The notes below the pieces were generated by a model that saw only the letters and a list, made by a program, of their open reading frames with translations, ran no database searches and was not told where the DNA came from. A stretch of DNA of 64,000 bases from Hyphomicrobiales bacterium (GTDB lineage: Bacteria > Pseudomonadota > Alphaproteobacteria > Rhizobiales > Rhizobiaceae): assembly GCA_900472925.1 (NCBI GenBank), contig UCJU01000004.1:310001-374000 (forward strand), given 5' to 3'. Of this stretch, positions 60,551 to 64,000 are shown piece by piece (the first letter of the stretch is position 1; each line of letters opens with the position of its first letter). Made by a program: the position numbers and the translations under genes.

Positions 60551-61474
60551 TCAAAAGCTCAGCGCAGCCTCAGCTTCCGCACGTGTCGGCGCCCCTGCGC
60601 GGCCACCGAAAATCTGGCACTTGAGTGCGGCGGCAACCGAGGAAAGCTGGATCGCTGCGCGGCTCTCCATGCCTTCGGCTATAGCAAGCGCAAACGTGCC
60701 GTGAAACACGTCTCCCGCCGCCAGCGTATCGACCGCCTCCACCTTCAATGTGGATTGGAAGTGAACCTCGGGGTGTCCTCGTTCCGTCCAGTAACAGCCG
60801 GCAGGTCCAGCCGTCACTGCGATGAAGGTCTGCGGGTATCGGGAATGCAGGAGCGGCAACATGGCTGGCACATCGCCGGTGCCTGTCAGCCGTTCGGCTG
60901 CGGGTTCTGAAAAGATGATGTGGGTCGCGGCCGGTGCCAGCCGCTCCAACGTTGCCACTGGCGCCACGTCACCATCGAGAATGGCAGGTTTGCCGAGCAT
61001 GCGGGCAAGCGTGAGGACTTCGAGTGCCAAGTCTGGCCAGCGCACATCGACCAGAACGGCATCGAACGGCGCCAGATCTTCCACTGTACAGAAGCGTTTC
61101 GTCTCATGCAGTTTATGATCGTAAAACGGCACGATCAGCCGCTCGCCCCGGTCATCGATAATGATGGTGGAAAGGGCCGAGCGTGCGCCTTTCGCAACGG
61201 TCATTCCTGACGTGTCGATACCGCTTTCGGTCAGGTCACGAAGAATACGGCTGCCCGTCTCGTCATCGCCGACTGCGCCCCAAAGGCTGGCGCGGCCGCC
61301 CATGCGGTGCACAGCATAGGCGGCGCTTGATGCCATTCCCTCGGCAATCTGCAACATCTCGTAGGGCAATACTTTGCCCTGGCCCGTGGGCATGTCGTGG
61401 ACCCGAAACAGCGTGTCCAGCACGGCCGCGCCCACGCACAAGACATGTTTGCCGTGATTTTTGTTTTCACCCAT
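60551..61474 (-). CDS. PfkB-family sugar kinase
   Basis: A 307-residue ribokinase-like kinase. The N-terminal VLCVGAAVLDTLFRV and GGRASLWGAVGDD are typical, and the catalytic loop is DTLAAGDVFHGTFA (249-262) with the base Asp255. It phosphorylates a sugar, nucleoside or keto-deoxy acid after uptake. It is the last gene of the transporter operon, seven bases after the ATPase stop, so the sugar is probably the transported one. It ends four bases from the tRNA gene. Confidence 0.88.
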   Translation of the reverse strand: MGENKNHGKHVLCVGAAVLDTLFRVHDMPTGQGKVLPYEMLQIAEGMASSAAYAVHRMGGRASLWGAVGDDETGSRILRDLTESGIDTSGMTVAKGARSALSTIIIDDRGERLIVPFYDHKLHETKRFCTVEDLAPFDAVLVDVRWPDLALEVLTLARMLGKPAILDGDVAPVATLERLAPAATHIIFSEPAAERLTGTGDVPAMLPLLHSRYPQTFIAVTAGPAGCYWTERGHPEVHFQSTLKVEAVDTLAAGDVFHGTFALAIAEGMESRAAIQLSSVAAALKCQIFGGRAGAPTRAEAEAALSF

Positions 61475-61480
61475 GGACGG

Positions 61481-62539
61481 TCAGATTCGCTTGCCTGTTC
61501 CCCTGTCGAACAGATGCACAGAGGCTGGATCGATGGCAACGTTGATGGTGTCGCCAAAGCGAATATCCAGCCGCTCGCGGAACAGGCAGGCAATGTCCTC
61601 GCCCATGCAATCCAGCTTCGCATAGATTTCCGAACCCGTGCCTTCGACCAAGCTGACCCGGCCTGCGATCCCATTTTCAGCAACGCGAATATGTTCAGGT
61701 CTGATGCCATAGACGAGATCACGACCGCCGAGTTCTGCGGGATTTGCCGTCTGCGGAAGGGGCAGGGTCAGCCCCTTGGAGGTGCGGAAGACGCCTTCTT
61801 CCACGCGACCCCGAATGAAATTCATTGCGGGCGAGCCGATGAAGCCTGCTACGAAGAGGTTGGCGGGACGGTCGTAAAGCTCGAGCGGTGCGCCGATCTG
61901 CTCGATGACGCCATCATGCAGCACGACGATCTTGTCGGCCATGGTCATGGCTTCTACCTGATCGTGGGTGACGTAAATCGTCGTGGTGCCGATCCGTTGA
62001 TGCAGAGCTTTGATCTCGCCGCGCATCTGTACGCGCAGCTTGGCATCGAGGTTGGACAGCGGCTCATCGAACAGGAAGACCTGCGGATCGCGCACAAGGG
62101 CGCGGCCCATGGCGACGCGCTGTCGCTGTCCGCCCGAGAGCTGGCGGGGGTAGCGGTCCAACAACTTGTCGAGACCCAGAATGCCAGCGGCCTTATTGAC
62201 CTTGGAAGCGGTTTCGTCCGCGCTGACCTTCTTGAGTTTGAGGGCAAAGCCCATATTCTCCTTCACCGTCATATGCGGATAAAGCGCGTAGTTCTGGAAC
62301 ACCATGGCGATATCGCGATCACGGGCGGGCAGGTTGCTGACCTCCCGTGCTCCAATGCGGATTTCGCCGTCGCTCACCTCTTCCAGACCCGCAATCATGC
62401 GCAGCAATGTGGACTTGCCACAGCCGGAAGGGCCAACAAGGACGACGAATTCACCGTCGCCAATGTCGATGTCGATGCCGTGGATGACGTTGACTGAGCC
62501 GAAGCGCTTCTGAACATTTTGAATATTGACCGGTGCCAT
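61481..62539 (-). CDS. Sugar ABC transporter ATPase (UgpC/MalK type)
   Basis: A 352-residue ATPase with Walker [11 protein letters not shown]-loop [10 protein letters not shown], signature LSGGQRQR and Walker [14 protein letters not shown], then a C-terminal TOBE region ([11 protein letters not shown]). This is the carbohydrate-uptake class I type. The ATG at 62539 has AGGA eight bases upstream; a much longer frame covering the upstream permease gene is spurious. Confidence 0.92.
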   Translation of the reverse strand: MAPVNIQNVQKRFGSVNVIHGIDIDIGDGEFVVLVGPSGCGKSTLLRMIAGLEEVSDGEIRIGAREVSNLPARDRDIAMVFQNYALYPHMTVKENMGFALKLKKVSADETASKVNKAAGILGLDKLLDRYPRQLSGGQRQRVAMGRALVRDPQVFLFDEPLSNLDAKLRVQMRGEIKALHQRIGTTTIYVTHDQVEAMTMADKIVVLHDGVIEQIGAPLELYDRPANLFVAGFIGSPAMNFIRGRVEEGVFRTSKGLTLPLPQTANPAELGGRDLVYGIRPEHIRVAENGIAGRVSLVEGTGSEIYAKLDCMGEDIACLFRERLDIRFGDTINVAIDPASVHLFDRGTGKRI

Positions 62540-62562
62540 GATGTTGATCCTGAATGTCGTTA

Positions 62563-63384
62563 TTAGCCGCCCTTGACGGCACCTGCGGTAAGTCCTGCGA
62601 CGATCTGCTTCTGTGCGAACATGGTGAGCAACAGCACAGGCAGCGTGACAATCAGCGCTGCCGCTGCCAGCGGACCCCAGCTGACCTGCTCGAAGGACAG
62701 CATGTTGTAGACCGCGACTGGCAACGTGCGCGTTTCGCGGCTGGCCAGCACGATGCCGAAGACGAAGTTGTTCCACGAGAAGATGACGGCGAGAATGAAG
62801 GATACGACGATGCCGGGCTTGGCGATGGGCAGCGCCACGAGCCGGAACACCTGCCAGGAGGATGCACCGTCGATGCTGGCAGCCTCTTCCAACTCCTTCG
62901 GCGTCGTTTCGAAATAGCCAATCATGATCCAGACCACGATGGGTACGGTGACAACCAGATGGATGATGATCTGCGGCCACAATGTGCCCAGCAGGTTCAG
63001 CCATTGGAACAGCAGAAACAGTGGAATGAGGAAGGAGAGGCCGGGCGTCATGCGTGCGATCATGATGACGATAGCCGCCTTTTCCGCCTTCAACCGCGCG
63101 ATACCGTACCCGGCGGGGACGCCGATGACGAGGGCGAGGATGGTCGCAGCACCCGTGACGAGCACGGAATTCCAGAAATAGAGGAAGAAGTTGTTCTCCT
63201 CGAAGACCTTCACATAATTGGACCATGCGAAGCGTTCTGGAATGAGAATGGGCGGATAGGCACCGTTGTCGATCTCGTATTTCAGCGACAGCGAGATCAT
63301 CCAGAGAAAGAACAGGATGACGGGCGAAATCATCACCAGTGCCACGAAGAACAGGCCGATTTGGTCGAGTGTTTTGCGTTTCAT
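62563..63384 (-). CDS. Sugar ABC transporter permease, MalG type
   Basis: A 273-residue inner-membrane permease with six hydrophobic segments; the EAA loop is [20 protein letters not shown]. The start [10 protein letters not shown] has GGAGG seven bases upstream and overlaps the stop of the first permease by one base (TGATG), so the two permeases are coupled. It belongs to the carbohydrate permease family with MalG. Confidence 0.9.
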   Translation of the reverse strand: MKRKTLDQIGLFFVALVMISPVILFFLWMISLSLKYEIDNGAYPPILIPERFAWSNYVKVFEENNFFLYFWNSVLVTGAATILALVIGVPAGYGIARLKAEKAAIVIMIARMTPGLSFLIPLFLLFQWLNLLGTLWPQIIIHLVVTVPIVVWIMIGYFETTPKELEEAASIDGASSWQVFRLVALPIAKPGIVVSFILAVIFSWNNFVFGIVLASRETRTLPVAVYNMLSFEQVSWGPLAAAALIVTLPVLLLTMFAQKQIVAGLTAGAVKGG

Positions 63385-64000
63385 CAGCGGTCCTCCATCT
63401 CGTTCCATTGTGTGCGGGCGCGCACCATCAGAAGCACGAAGGACAGCGCGATGATGACGATGAAGAACATGACGGCCATGGCCGAGCCATAGCCTATGTC
63501 GTAATAGGCAAAGGCGGTGTTGTAGAGATAGATGTTGATCGTCTCGGATGCGGTGCCGGGTCCGCCTTGCGTCATCGCGTAGATGATGTCGAAGCTTTTA
63601 ACCGCGTCGATGGAGCGGATGATGACGGCAATCATCAGGAACGGCGCAATCATCGGCATGGTCAGATACCGGAACTTCTGCCAGGCATTTGCTCCATCGA
63701 TTTCCGCGCTTTCGTAGGGCTCCCGTGGCACGGCAGCGAGACCGCCGAGAACGATGAGCATGACCAGTGGTGTCCACTGCCATGTTTCCACCAGTACCAG
63801 CGAGGGGATGACGGTGGACTGATTGTAAATCCACTCCAGCGGGCCGATACCGATGAAGGACAAGAGATAATTCAGCACGCCGAGCTGCGGGTGAAACATC
63901 ATGGTCCAGACGAGCGCGATGGCGACCGGCGTTGCCATCATCGGCATGACGAAGACGCCGCGCAGAAAGCCGCGCAGCGGAAATTGAGCATCGAACAGCA
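63384..64000 (-). CDS. Sugar ABC transporter permease, MalF type (5' end outside the window)
   Basis: The frame stays open to the right edge of the window ([20 protein letters not shown] at the edge), so the N-terminal part lies outside. About 205 C-terminal residues are visible, with the EAA loop [24 protein letters not shown] and several membrane helices. It is upstream of the MalG-type permease in the same operon; the binding protein gene probably lies further right. Confidence 0.88.
   Translation of the reverse strand, partial: LFDAQFPLRGFLRGVFVMPMMATPVAIALVWTMMFHPQLGVLNYLLSFIGIGPLEWIYNQSTVIPSLVLVETWQWTPLVMLIVLGGLAAVPREPYESAEIDGANAWQKFRYLTMPMIAPFLMIAVIIRSIDAVKSFDIIYAMTQGGPGTASETINIYLYNTAFAYYDIGYGSAMAVMFFIVIIALSFVLLMVRARTQWNEMEDR

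Noticed and set aside
61397-62497. 366-codon open frame on the plus strand
   Set aside because: It is antisense to the UgpC-type ATPase gene with full Walker and signature motifs.
1-64000. CRISPR array, insertion sequence or prophage
   Set aside because: No repeat-spacer pattern, transposase, integrase or phage structural gene was seen in any frame.

Overview
The window looks like a chromosomal segment of a member of the Rhizobiaceae, most likely an Agrobacterium. The strongest clue is a tRNA-Arg(CCU) gene at 60242-60546 whose anticodon loop is split by a group I intron, an arrangement known from Agrobacterium tumefaciens. Other clues are the 48-residue DUF1127 protein, the many solute-uptake operons, the GC-rich coding sequence and the family-level similarity of most proteins to rhizobial ones. 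Functions are read from motifs recognised by eye; no database search was possible.

Layout. 1-15.8 kb is mixed housekeeping and accessory sequence: an FGGY sugar kinase, SDR oxidoreductases, an Xre regulator with an acidic partner, a DnaQ-like exonuclease, rsgA, a CHASE3-only membrane protein, the periplasmic protease prc, an orphan BrnA-like protein, a cytochrome P450 divergent from its probable TetR regulator (two operator-like dyads between them), a J-domain protein and small hypotheticals. 15.9-30.4 kb is a surface polysaccharide cluster: three glycosyltransferases, a secreted glycoside-hydrolase-like protein, a GNAT protein, a Wzx-type flippase, a Wzz/PCP chain-length protein, a Wzy/ligase-like protein, a deacetylase, a methyltransferase and an acyltransferase. 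No initiating sugar-phosphate transferase, outer-membrane exporter or tyrosine kinase is present, so those must lie elsewhere.

30.4-38.9 kb is a polyamine-type ABC transporter with an SDR, a GntR regulator, an APH-fold small-molecule kinase and a class III PLP enzyme. The kinase and PLP pair resembles the hydroxylysine kinase/phospholyase module, and two matching operator-like sites link the regulator to both sides. 38.9-43.8 kb holds a second class III aminotransferase, a 3-methyladenine DNA glycosylase, an SDR and two L,D-transpeptidases.

43.8-60 kb is the most distinctive region. A six-gene leftward operon encodes a peptide-type ABC transporter (binding protein and two permeases), a second binding-protein-like protein without a signal peptide, a VOC protein and a NACHT-like NTPase fused to an FGE-sulfatase domain. 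Next come a sulfurtransferase, a fused two-domain transporter ATPase, a GntR regulator and a rightward operon of hydantoin-racemase-like protein, amidohydrolase, DapA-family lyase, atypical SDR and PatB-like PLP enzyme. A shared 16-bp motif (ATAT-NN-YACG-WR-ATAT) occurs at three promoter regions, which suggests that all of these units form one GntR-controlled uptake and catabolic system. Three of its enzymes lack a residue that is standard in their family. This is the best candidate for an undescribed system.

60.2-64 kb holds the intron-containing tRNA gene and a sugar ABC transporter operon ending in a PfkB kinase; its first permease gene runs off the right edge.
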